Shown: piece by piece, positions 48,460-56,826 of the stretch
Layout of the letters: the number at the start of each line of letters is the position of its first letter
Position numbering within the stretch: position 1 is the first letter of the stretch
IMG/VR virus record: IMGVR_UViG_3300042691_032331
Location: 31,133 to 95,132 of that record
Reading direction: 5' to 3' (one strand)
Origin: a virus
DNA length: 64,000 nucleotides
Made by a program: the position numbers and the translations under genes
Notes under the pieces: model-generated
Told to the model about the DNA's origin: nothing
Seen by the model: only the letters and a program-made list of their open reading frames with translations
Database searches by the model: none

Positions 48460-48888
48460 TTAAATTGAAAGTTGTTGATAAGGTTTTGTTAAATTATACT
48501 GAATTTTGCATCCGTTTTCATTATCTTCGGATACCTCAATTACTACATTACGATTAGGATACTTATTTGCAATTTGGATGTATAAATCATCTGCAATCAT
48601 TTCGCATGATTTATGATTTAATTCTAAAATCGCATTATCGTACAACCCTTGTAGCCATCTTTTGAATTGGATGAATTCAATGTCCCTGTCATTATGGAAC
48701 ACATCAATGTACACCCTGAAGTGGAAGATATGACGATGAGGGAAAGACAGAAAACTAACATCTTGTAGTTTAGGATCTTCCCCAGCTGCTGGATATCTGT
48801 GTATGCCTTCTTTTTGAAACGTAACATAAATTTGCCTCATAGCAGATTCTTTAATGCGTTCTACTTTGTCTCTTTCTTCATTTATCAT
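48460..48888 (-). CDS. QueD-like (T-fold) conserved phage protein
   Basis: 142 residues from the ATG at 48888. FPHRHIFHFRVYIDV, ELNHKSCEMIADDLYIQIAN and VVIEVSEDNENGC resemble the HxH, central helix and C-terminal E motif of pterin synthases (T-fold), and the family occurs in cyanophages. It lacks the normal catalytic Cys position. May be a paralogue of QueD with a new substrate. Confidence 0.55.
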   Translation of the reverse strand: MINEERDKVERIKESAMRQIYVTFQKEGIHRYPAAGEDPKLQDVSFLSFPHRHIFHFRVYIDVFHNDRDIEFIQFKRWLQGLYDNAILELNHKSCEMIADDLYIQIANKYPNRNVVIEVSEDNENGCKIQYNLTKPYQQLSI

Positions 48889-48889
48889 A

Positions 48890-49096
48890 TTATTCACCAA
48901 AGTCTACTCGTTCGTGATCATGTTCCCATTGTAACTTATTTAGGCGACTTATTTCGTCTTTATATTTTAATTTTTGCTTTTTCATTTCAGCAATTTTATC
49001 CGCATCAAAATTAGGATTTTTTTCTGCTTCTATAATTTGTTTGTCCAATTGCCTATGTGTTTCTGTAAGACTGGCAATTCTATTTCTATAAGGCAT
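48890..49096 (-). CDS. DUF465 / YdcH-like coiled-coil protein
   Basis: 68 residues. IASLTETHRQLDKQIIEAEK then MKKQKLKYKDEISRLNKLQW matches the YdcH-like pattern (LxxxHxxLDxxI ... LKxxKLxLKDEI). Adaptor-like helical hairpin of unknown function. Confidence 0.65.
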   Translation of the reverse strand: MPYRNRIASLTETHRQLDKQIIEAEKNPNFDADKIAEMKKQKLKYKDEISRLNKLQWEHDHERVDFGE

Positions 49097-49105
49097 ATAT
49101 TCTCC

Positions 49106-50572
49106 TTAAACAATTGAAAAAAGTTCATTGAATGATGTTCTTGCATTCACGGTTTTCTTACCACTAAATCCCTGACTACCTGATTGCATTTGCATCCATA
49201 ATCTACTATAACTATCAATTACATCATGACTAGCACTCCTTGACTTTTGAGAAAAAACTTCGTTGATAACATCTTTAAATTTAATACCTGTATTATTTTG
49301 TTTAATCATAGCAGGAATAACACCTTGTGCATATTTACGGTTAGCCTCTTGCACAGCACTTATATGCTGATAAACATTATGTGCTTGTAACAAAGTATAA
49401 CTTAATGTATCCCAACTTGTTTTTGTTTCTTTACCATGTTGACCAATAAAGCCAACACCCCTGTAGCATAAATCTTTAATCAACAGTTTATCAGTAATAG
49501 GACTATTTGTAAAGTCTTTATGGATATCATCACCCAAAACAACATCTATGAATTTTCTATTATCCGTTGCATATTTTTTATCTTCAGCCGTTTTCTCCAT
49601 ACTATATGACCATTTCTTTTCATGCTCAATATTATTTTTGAAATAAGCCAAACCTTTTGCAGCACTAAAAAATGGGCTTGCACAATCAAATGTAATTATT
49701 AATTTTGGGTTATGATATTTTCTAATAGCTTGTTGTATATCTGTAAACAATACTGCATATTCTAAAATGCTTACACCTAAACAGTGTATAAGGTCATGTT
49801 TACCTTCTTGCAATAAACCATCATAGATTATATCAACCATACGCCTTAAGGTAAGATGTATATCTACTTTGTTTTGTCCCCCAAATGCCCAACCATTAAA
49901 ATGATTATCAGGGTATATTGCAGGATCACAATATTTTTTCATTTCCTGATACCAATCATCGCTTTCTTTATGTGTGGTACCTTGTAATACGTTTAAGAAC
50001 TTACAATTACCATTGCGATTAGTTATAAAATATTCATTATTAATATGTGTGGCTTTGATTGCATCGTTGATGTTATGTATACCATGTAAAGGTATTGCTT
50101 TAGTGTTTAGGAAACTTTGACTAGGAATATCTAAACACATACCATAATCCATGTATGTATCCATCCATGTCAATACTGCTTTACGTTTCTCCATTGCTTT
50201 AGGGCAATTAGGATTCTTCCAATCAGCAGGCCACTGACCTTTAAGAATCTGAAATCCACCGCTATCACCCAACATGAAAGTATTATTTCTGTCACGCTTG
50301 CGTATAATACTTTCACCATGATCATCTTTGGTAGTGTCTAAGTTAGCATGACCTGCACTATACAAACCCCATTTGTAAGTGTACAATCCTTTTTGATCAT
50401 TAAGAAAGTTTAGTGCCTCAAGATCAGGTATACCTTGAGGTATTCTATCGTCAGGAAAATATTTTTCTCCCTCACGTTGTCTACCTAATCCACTGATAAA
50501 GAAACTGCTTACAGCAGGCAAAAATAATGCCCAATTAGGATCTTGTTGTTGTGATAAATTAGTTTGTTCCAT
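49106..50572 (-). CDS. dpdA: DpdA: DNA 7-deazaguanine transglycosylase
   Basis: 488 residues of the tRNA-guanine transglycosylase superfamily. LGDSGGFQILKGQ supplies the nucleophile-region Asp103 and GWAFGGQNKVD the guanine-binding loop. Enzymes of this type in phages exchange guanine in DNA for a deazaguanine. With FolE, QueD and QueE it completes a pathway except QueC, which is not in the window. Next to the clamp and polymerase genes. Confidence 0.88.
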   Translation of the reverse strand: MEQTNLSQQQDPNWALFLPAVSSFFISGLGRQREGEKYFPDDRIPQGIPDLEALNFLNDQKGLYTYKWGLYSAGHANLDTTKDDHGESIIRKRDRNNTFMLGDSGGFQILKGQWPADWKNPNCPKAMEKRKAVLTWMDTYMDYGMCLDIPSQSFLNTKAIPLHGIHNINDAIKATHINNEYFITNRNGNCKFLNVLQGTTHKESDDWYQEMKKYCDPAIYPDNHFNGWAFGGQNKVDIHLTLRRMVDIIYDGLLQEGKHDLIHCLGVSILEYAVLFTDIQQAIRKYHNPKLIITFDCASPFFSAAKGLAYFKNNIEHEKKWSYSMEKTAEDKKYATDNRKFIDVVLGDDIHKDFTNSPITDKLLIKDLCYRGVGFIGQHGKETKTSWDTLSYTLLQAHNVYQHISAVQEANRKYAQGVIPAMIKQNNTGIKFKDVINEVFSQKSRSASHDVIDSYSRLWMQMQSGSQGFSGKKTVNARTSFNELFSIV

Positions 50573-50961
50573 TAAGGTATTTGCATTGATTGTACTGATG
50601 CTTTTGTATATGCCTGTTCTTCTGGTTTTTCTTCTGATTTAATAAGAGTTTTAACCATTTCAATTTGATTTTTCTTTTCGTTGATTTGATTAACTAAATC
50701 ATTTATAGCTGGATGAGTTTTAGCCAATCCTTCTAGTTCTTTTTCTTCCTGCATTTTTCTTTGCGCCCATTCAAAAGCTTCAAGCATTACAGGATTAGTA
50801 GTTAGTGTTATATTATTGTCAAGTGGTATCCATCCTGTGCCAGTGCTAACTTCTAGTCGTTTCATGCTACCATTCCATTGAATAGCACCTGTGTTACTAG
50901 GTTGTGAGTAAGTATTGACTTGATACACTAATGGCATATTGGTTGATGTAATATTAATCAT
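50572..50961 (-). CDS. Hypothetical phage protein, 129 aa
   Basis: N-terminal beta-rich part (YQVNTYSQPSNTGAIQWNGS; STGTGWIPLDNN) and a helical part (INEKKNQIEMVKTLIKSEEK). Overlaps the clamp gene by four bases. Function unknown, possibly a replisome accessory or structural protein. Confidence 0.55.
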   Translation of the reverse strand: MINITSTNMPLVYQVNTYSQPSNTGAIQWNGSMKRLEVSTGTGWIPLDNNITLTTNPVMLEAFEWAQRKMQEEKELEGLAKTHPAINDLVNQINEKKNQIEMVKTLIKSEEKPEEQAYTKASVQSMQIP

Positions 50962-51689
50962 TTTTGTTGTGCCGGAAAAAGATATGAATAAACAGCAAGA
51001 CCACTATCGATACTAATTTCCATAGCACCTTTGTCTAAAATACGCATAGTTTTATCTCCTGCTAAACTTAAAATGCTTACAACCTCTTGTACAGGCCAAC
51101 TTAGTGCCTTACCTAATGTGCCGTTAACATTTGCTTCAAAAACAAAATTACCGCTATGTGTACTAACGTCACCAAAGAAGATTTTTAAGTCACCATTCTC
51201 TACTTTAGTCATAAAATGTTTTTCATCACTATTAGCTTGGCTCTGTTTTTTAAGTCGTAGAATACTGTTTACACTAGGAGTGAACTCAACATTCCATGAT
51301 GTACCATGATACTTAACTACTTTGACTTTTTCTTCAACAATGCCCTTAGCCATTAATCTATAATCATTTACGAAATCACCTGCTTTAGTTTCAAAGTGAA
51401 TTGAATCAGGAGTATCTACTCCATCACGATTTTTTCTAGTCATTGTAATTTTAGCATCTTCATCATAATCATCAAAACTTAAAATTGTTTTTAGTTTTGA
51501 GAGATTAGGCATACCAAAAGTACCAATCAATTCTGGTTGTGGTGTTTTAAGTACACCGTTGAATATAACATTTTTGTCATCAGACAATGCCGAAACTTGT
51601 GTTTCTGTGTCTGTGCCAATTACTTTAATTAAATCTATAAATCCTAAGTTGGATGTATGATTTATCAAATCTTGTAAAATATCTTTCAT
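50958..51689 (-). CDS. Sliding clamp (T4 gp45-like)
   Basis: 243 residues. The order of strands and the end GLAVYSYLFPAQQK match gp45-type clamps, and it is directly upstream of gp43 in the replication cluster, as in T4-like phages. Trimeric ring tethering DNA polymerase and, in T4, activating late transcription. AAGGAC precedes the ATG. Confidence 0.85.
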   Translation of the reverse strand: MKDILQDLINHTSNLGFIDLIKVIGTDTETQVSALSDDKNVIFNGVLKTPQPELIGTFGMPNLSKLKTILSFDDYDEDAKITMTRKNRDGVDTPDSIHFETKAGDFVNDYRLMAKGIVEEKVKVVKYHGTSWNVEFTPSVNSILRLKKQSQANSDEKHFMTKVENGDLKIFFGDVSTHSGNFVFEANVNGTLGKALSWPVQEVVSILSLAGDKTMRILDKGAMEISIDSGLAVYSYLFPAQQK

Positions 51690-51726
51690 TTATTGTCCTT
51701 TAAATTATTTAGGAAAGTCTGTTGTG

Positions 51727-51755
51727 TATAATAATGGATTTTATTGCAAAAGTCA
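51727..51755 (-). promoter_or_regulatory. Promoter for the clamp gene
   Basis: -35 TTGACT (51750-51755), 17-bp spacer, -10 TATTAT (51727-51732), located between the polymerase and clamp genes. Confidence 0.6.
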
Positions 51756-51763
51756 AAACTAAT

Positions 51764-54469
51764 TTAACCATAACTGAATAATAAGTCAAAAGTTGTTTTT
51801 GTGTTAGTGCTATCACGTAAGTCCCAATTCAAAACGTCAAGTAAGTTGTCTATTTTTTCATCTACTAATGTTTGTTCCATAGCGTCATCATCAAATGGCA
51901 AATCACGAAACCATTGTGGTAAACGTAATTCATCAGTAGGGTAAGCAATACTTGTAAAGCCTAATGGATTGTTGCGTAGTTTACACACAACAATTTTCAT
52001 GCCATCTACAATTTTTTGACTATAGTTATCTCCGTGTACTTTTCGTAGATAGTTCCAATTTAATGCAGCACGTACATGTCCGGGCATATTAGCTTTACCT
52101 GTACTGCTGTTTGCTTCTTTTTCACCATACATTGTCAAATTGTTTACACTCTTTGGACTACCCTTTGTCCAACTATCTTGCGCTGATAATGTAAACTTAA
52201 ACTGACGAATTACTTCTACCACTTCGTCACGTTGTTTACCTCCAAGAACCATTTCAAGAACACCCATTAAAAAGTCTTGTACTTGTTTCGGAGTATCAGC
52301 ACGTTTCAAATCAAGACCCATTGCCTTAATTTTACCCATTGAGTCTTTATCTAAACGTTTACCTTCTTTGTCATAGATATTAATTGCATAGCGTTTCTTT
52401 GTGATAAAGATGCTACGATCACCGATTAGTTCTCTTCCTGCTTTAATAATTGCACCATTTTTTCTAGGTGCATGAAATGCAGTTTCCATAAATGCAGGAA
52501 AACTTACATTGACTTGTTCAGCAATATTATCATAAAGTTGAATACATATGTCTTTATCCCACTGAACTTCACCTTTTTCTATGTCACTTTTGAGTAATGG
52601 ATAAGCACTGAAGTAACAACTATCAGTATCTCCATAAACGATTGCTTCACCTTCGTGATTATATTCACCTGCAATGCATTCGTTAATTTTACTCATCATA
52701 TGTCTAGTGATTTGGCGACCACACAGTGTTACACTTTGACCAATTCGTTTATCATAGAAACGACAATGTTCATTTAGTAGTGCGCCATATGCAGAGTTGA
52801 GTAGAATCTTTCGGACTAACTGACGTTTATCCCAATACTCTTTATCATAGTCGGTTGTTGATTCTTTTAGTTTCTTCTGCATTTCTTTACGATCACTATA
52901 CCAGCGTGAGAGTAGACCTGGGATCACGCCTTCTTGCTCAAATGTAAATATAGTACCATTAGCACTAAGCATATATGGCTTGTGACTATCAAAGATAAGT
53001 TTCCATACTTCTGCTGCACTCATTTCAACACTACGTCCATCTTCGTAATCAATGGTTAGCATAGTGCCACGTTCTTGATTCATAATAGCAGTATACTCTA
53101 ATGAACCAAATAAGTTTTCCCACAGTATTGCACCAGTTACGGCTTCGTCTTCATTTTTCCTACGTTTCTTTTCACTGGCAAGTCTTAATCCTTTTTCTCG
53201 CATAAATTGGTCAGTAAGAGTTTGCCTGACTTGTCCAACGATTGTTTCTGGAGCCATGTTAAGGGCACGAATAACGCTGGGATAGAGCGAGTTGATATCG
53301 ACTGCTCCGACGTATTCATGCATTCCCCTTTTCGGCGTAGCAACATAGGCACCTGCTGCTTGTTGTTCATCAGTATTATCCTTTCGTGATTTATCGGGTA
53401 CTACAACACCTCTTTCATGTGCTTCATTAAAAACTGCTTGTTCAATCATTGCAACTGAACCCATTACTGTTGGCAACAGCACAGTATTTTCATGTGCTAG
53501 TGCATTTGCCAAATCTAAGAATTTCAATTTGTTGTGTATCTTGACCAACAACATTGTATCTTGACGATTATATTCTAAAAACTTTTCCCAGTCTTTATTG
53601 TATAATTGATCAAGTGTGCCTTCATATTGTGTTTTGTTTTCACCAACTTCCATCTCACCGATGAAGTCAAGTTTATAACTATGGCGACTTTCATAATTGT
53701 ATTTCTTATACAATTGCAAATAGTCCATGTGAATTCGACCGATTAGATCATATGTAGTTTCTTCTTTACCAAATCTTTCATATGTGCGAGGTTTAGGAAG
53801 TTGACCAAGTAAACAAAACTTTCTTGTATCGTCTTTACTCATTACACGTGTTACACGATTTACCATATATGGTATATCATATCCTTCTGAGTTCCAACCA
53901 GTCAATACATCTGCATCACTAATAAGTTGGAAGAATGTGTCAAACATATCTTTTTCAGACTTAAACAACAATGTGTTATCAAACTTTGCAGTTATCTCTG
54001 TTGCTGTTTCATCACTCATATGTTTTGGAGCAACACACAATGTGATTAATAAGTCTTGCCAATCCAAATACATTGATATAGCCGTAACTGGATTGAATGG
54101 ATCATCAGTTGGACTGAATCCTTTTTCAGGATCAAAGTCAACCTCAATATCGAAAAAACATGTATGAAGTTTAGGAGGCTCTGCACCCAAGTAGTTATCA
54201 CTAAGGCATCTAAAGACTACATTAACATCACTTTCAAATAGTTTTTTGCCTGAGTGTATTCTGCGTTCTTTTTCAAATTCACTGCGTTTGCGTGTACTAA
54301 ATCTGCTTACAGGATCACCGTAAATACTGCGATATTTGCCTTTAGGATCACTGTAATAAAAAACATAGTTTGCAGGATATTCTTTGTATGTACGCTTACC
54401 TTCTGGTGTGCGTTCTACTACAAATATTCTGTCACTGTCTCTATCTAATATTGCGTCAATATAACTCAT
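51764..54469 (-). CDS. Family-B DNA polymerase (T4 gp43-like)
   Basis: 901 residues (T4 gp43 898). Exonuclease motifs CFFDIEVDFDPEK and TGWNSEGYDIPYMVNRV; polymerase motifs DINSLYPSVIRALNMAPETI, RKILLNSAYGALLNEH and YGDTDSCYFSA; all intact. Replicative polymerase with 3'-5' proofreading. Confidence 0.98.
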   Translation of the reverse strand: MSYIDAILDRDSDRIFVVERTPEGKRTYKEYPANYVFYYSDPKGKYRSIYGDPVSRFSTRKRSEFEKERRIHSGKKLFESDVNVVFRCLSDNYLGAEPPKLHTCFFDIEVDFDPEKGFSPTDDPFNPVTAISMYLDWQDLLITLCVAPKHMSDETATEITAKFDNTLLFKSEKDMFDTFFQLISDADVLTGWNSEGYDIPYMVNRVTRVMSKDDTRKFCLLGQLPKPRTYERFGKEETTYDLIGRIHMDYLQLYKKYNYESRHSYKLDFIGEMEVGENKTQYEGTLDQLYNKDWEKFLEYNRQDTMLLVKIHNKLKFLDLANALAHENTVLLPTVMGSVAMIEQAVFNEAHERGVVVPDKSRKDNTDEQQAAGAYVATPKRGMHEYVGAVDINSLYPSVIRALNMAPETIVGQVRQTLTDQFMREKGLRLASEKKRRKNEDEAVTGAILWENLFGSLEYTAIMNQERGTMLTIDYEDGRSVEMSAAEVWKLIFDSHKPYMLSANGTIFTFEQEGVIPGLLSRWYSDRKEMQKKLKESTTDYDKEYWDKRQLVRKILLNSAYGALLNEHCRFYDKRIGQSVTLCGRQITRHMMSKINECIAGEYNHEGEAIVYGDTDSCYFSAYPLLKSDIEKGEVQWDKDICIQLYDNIAEQVNVSFPAFMETAFHAPRKNGAIIKAGRELIGDRSIFITKKRYAINIYDKEGKRLDKDSMGKIKAMGLDLKRADTPKQVQDFLMGVLEMVLGGKQRDEVVEVIRQFKFTLSAQDSWTKGSPKSVNNLTMYGEKEANSSTGKANMPGHVRAALNWNYLRKVHGDNYSQKIVDGMKIVVCKLRNNPLGFTSIAYPTDELRLPQWFRDLPFDDDAMEQTLVDEKIDNLLDVLNWDLRDSTNTKTTFDLLFSYG

Positions 54470-54750
54470 AGCATTCTTACCAATCCAATCGTATCAATGG
54501 TGGTGAGCAGTAGATAGTTAGCCAACATACCAAATGATTTGCGAGTCCAAGCAGCCCAAGCATACATAGTACAACCAGCGATCCAAATAGGATATAGAGT
54601 GAGGAGTGGAGGATTGGGAACTGTAAGCGCCATTGTGATCGAGCATCCAATACTGATAGCCCAAGCAAGCAACTCGACAGCAAAACGTACACGATGAGAT
54701 GCCCAATCATTTTTTATCCATTGTAGTATACTAGATACGCAATCAATCAA
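54466..54750 (-). CDS. Polytopic membrane protein between dsbA-like gene and polymerase
   Basis: 94 residues from a TTG at 54750 that overlaps the upstream TGA. Three helices; LYPIWIAGCTMYAWAAWTRK and SFGMLANYLLLTTIDTIGLV match a protein found in the same place in T4-like cyanophages. Function unknown. Confidence 0.65.
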   Translation of the reverse strand: MIDCVSSILQWIKNDWASHRVRFAVELLAWAISIGCSITMALTVPNPPLLTLYPIWIAGCTMYAWAAWTRKSFGMLANYLLLTTIDTIGLVRML

Positions 54751-55004
54751 AGTGTCTTACCTACAGTTTCTAGTATAGTATTAAGTTCTTCGTTTTCTTT
54801 GTTTGTCTCACCAAGTTTTGATTTATATGCTACACGAATGGCTTTCTTTAATACACTTGGCTTTACTTCTAGTTCTTCTGCAATAGCCTTAACTGTATCG
54901 TTTAGACCCTCACTAAGTGTTTCTACTTCGTTCATTACTGCCATACCCTCATTAATTAGTTGGGTAAGTCTTAGTTTTTGTTCTGATGAAAAGGTACGAC
55001 TCAT
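54747..55004 (-). CDS. DsbA-like double-stranded DNA-binding protein
   Basis: 85 residues, helical: LSEGLNDTVKAIAEELEVKP and VLKKAIRVAYKSKLGETNKE resemble T4 DsbA and its marine homologues, which bind DNA at late promoters. AGGAG ribosome-binding site. Confidence 0.75.
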   Translation of the reverse strand: MSRTFSSEQKLRLTQLINEGMAVMNEVETLSEGLNDTVKAIAEELEVKPSVLKKAIRVAYKSKLGETNKENEELNTILETVGKTL

Positions 55005-55027
55005 TATGTTCTCCTGTGAAAGTAGTT

Positions 55028-55056
55028 AGTATATATGTAATGCATTTGTTTGTCAA
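55028..55056 (-). promoter_or_regulatory. Promoter for the dsbA-like gene
   Basis: -35 TTGACA (55051-55056), 17-bp spacer, -10 TATACT (55028-55033). Confidence 0.75.
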
Positions 55057-55141
55057 ACATTTTAAGGTATTTTTTTGCCAATATTTTCCATCAAACAAAT
55101 ATATGGAAATATGTTTTGTGAAATTAAAGTATAATGGATCG

Positions 55142-56260
55142 TTAATGGATTGCGGTAGTCCAAGGATCTAGTATTACCGGAATACCGTCAGGTCTTTGTA
55201 ATATGTTTCCACAATGAAAGTCTGGGCTATATTTTTTACTTAGACCCAAATACCAAACAAATTTAAGCGTTTCGTAAAAATATTTGAACTGACGCTCCCC
55301 TCCCAATTGTTTGATAACACTATCTAAAACATTGTCTTTATCCTCACCGAGTCTTTTCCTTAAATCAGTAAGCATAACTTCATACTTGTCATTGTAATTT
55401 AGGTATGTTCTTAATGCCCTAAGTATAAAGCAAACATCACTGTCTAATGACTCTAATTTTTCTTGTTGAATTTGTAGGTAAGTTTTACCTCTGTGTTGAA
55501 AACTTTCATATCCATAAAATTTAGGGAAGAATGGATTATTAGGATGTTTCATGCAATATCTTACCCAAGTAAAAAACATAGCGTGTTCATTACTAAATGG
55601 TTGACCCTGTAAATCTTTTCCTGTTTTACTTGCACCAAATATTTTTAATACATTACCCGTAGTTGGTTCAATATATGCATACTGGTCTATTCCAGATCCT
55701 AAATACTTATAACCTTTATTAATTAGTGAGGTGTGTATAGAACGGTGAGTTGTTGTAGCTTCACCTAATTCGTTATTTTGTGTGTCTACTGAATTCTTAG
55801 CGAGTACAAAACTTTTACCTTGAAATTTCAAATATTCTTGTAATTCATCAGGTAAATCAGAAACACTGGCATTATGATACCCTAAAGCAGGAGCAAAAGT
55901 ATTAACTAATCTTGAATATAATGATATTCTACTTTTTTCCCGTGCTGAAAATATTAAATAATTTGGTTGGTATTTTTTAATAAAGCGTAATACACCATAT
56001 ATTATTGTATTAAATATTGGTATAACATCACGCTCATTTTTTCCTCGTATATCATAATGGTCATTAACAGTGAATTCGCAAATGTAATGATTTAAATCAT
56101 ATATTGAATAGAAATCCATTACTAACTTATTACCTAGTTCAGTTTCTGTCCTTGCTCGTATTATACCACCTCGTCCTGGATCATCCCATTCCAACGGATA
56201 TCTGTTACTCATCAATGATTTAGTAGAAAAAACTTCTGTTAAAAAATCCGTTGCTCTCAT
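55142..56260 (-). CDS. Capsid-targeted kinase-fold protein
   Basis: 372 residues from the ATG at 56260. N-terminus MRATDFLTEV has the CTS motif with an LTE cleavage site (after residue 9). Residues ~15-130 are a domain shared with the 560-aa gene at 59794 (FIKKYQPNYLIFSAREKSRI). Residues 185-372 look like a protein-kinase or aminoglycoside-phosphotransferase fold: YLGSGIDQYAYI (glycine loop), VLKIF (Lys206), NEHAMF (Glu225), PDFHCGNIL (Asp347-x-His-x-x-Asn352) and LDPW (Asp365). Inference: a head-packaged phosphotransferase injected with the DNA. Confidence 0.65.
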   Translation of the reverse strand: MRATDFLTEVFSTKSLMSNRYPLEWDDPGRGGIIRARTETELGNKLVMDFYSIYDLNHYICEFTVNDHYDIRGKNERDVIPIFNTIIYGVLRFIKKYQPNYLIFSAREKSRISLYSRLVNTFAPALGYHNASVSDLPDELQEYLKFQGKSFVLAKNSVDTQNNELGEATTTHRSIHTSLINKGYKYLGSGIDQYAYIEPTTGNVLKIFGASKTGKDLQGQPFSNEHAMFFTWVRYCMKHPNNPFFPKFYGYESFQHRGKTYLQIQQEKLESLDSDVCFILRALRTYLNYNDKYEVMLTDLRKRLGEDKDNVLDSVIKQLGGERQFKYFYETLKFVWYLGLSKKYSPDFHCGNILQRPDGIPVILDPWTTAIH

Positions 56261-56826
56261 TTTTGACCTATTATTAACCAGCAATTATATTTAGTTTCTG
56301 GATCAGTTAATACGATTTCGTCAATCAATAAAGTTTTATTCATTGGGAACGCATCATAAAATTCTTCAAAATTTTTATATTGATTAGTAGCATTTGGATC
56401 ATTATCTCTTGCTTGTAGCATTACAGTTGTGCCATAAGGAATTCTTGCAAACCAATCATTGCCCTTTATGTTTGTGCAACTAAAACAAACAACCAAACCG
56501 TTCTTACCTAATTGTCTATAATCTAATTTATTTGCATCCTTATACATAGACTCAATATTATCTATTTTAAGTTTTTTTATTATTTCGTCACCTGCGTTTA
56601 GTTTTTCTTTATCTGTCTCAACATTTATAATTTTATTAAAATTGAAGTATTTTCTCAGTAAATGAAACATAATACTGATGTTGCCATACCAGCTACCTAA
56701 AATATAGATTGTATCAAAATCTGTTTTAACTTTTTTAAGGTTGTACAAACTCCAAAGTCTTGCTAAGTTTAGACTTTTACCATAACTTCCTTTACTTGTA
56801 TTTGGATTTACTTCTTTAATTTTCAT
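56257..56826 (-). CDS. Methyltransferase-like (Rossmann) protein
   Basis: 189 residues. FDTIYILGSWYGNISIMFHL (variant GxG loop) and IINVETDKEKLNAGDEII fit the SAM-binding half of class I methyltransferases. N-terminus MKIKEVNPNTSKGSYGKS lacks the capsid-targeting motif, unlike the flanking genes. Overlaps both neighbours. Confidence 0.6.
   Translation of the reverse strand: MKIKEVNPNTSKGSYGKSLNLARLWSLYNLKKVKTDFDTIYILGSWYGNISIMFHLLRKYFNFNKIINVETDKEKLNAGDEIIKKLKIDNIESMYKDANKLDYRQLGKNGLVVCFSCTNIKGNDWFARIPYGTTVMLQARDNDPNATNQYKNFEEFYDAFPMNKTLLIDEIVLTDPETKYNCWLIIGQK

Noticed and set aside
54725-54730. TATACT -10 box near the polymerase cluster
   Set aside because: No -35 element at 16-18 bp, and it lies within the 94-aa membrane-protein gene.
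55005-55141. Possible extra small gene between the dsbA-like gene and the kinase-fold gene
   Set aside because: The 137-bp gap holds the promoter at 55028-55056 and an A/T-rich stretch; no minus-strand frame with a credible start was found.
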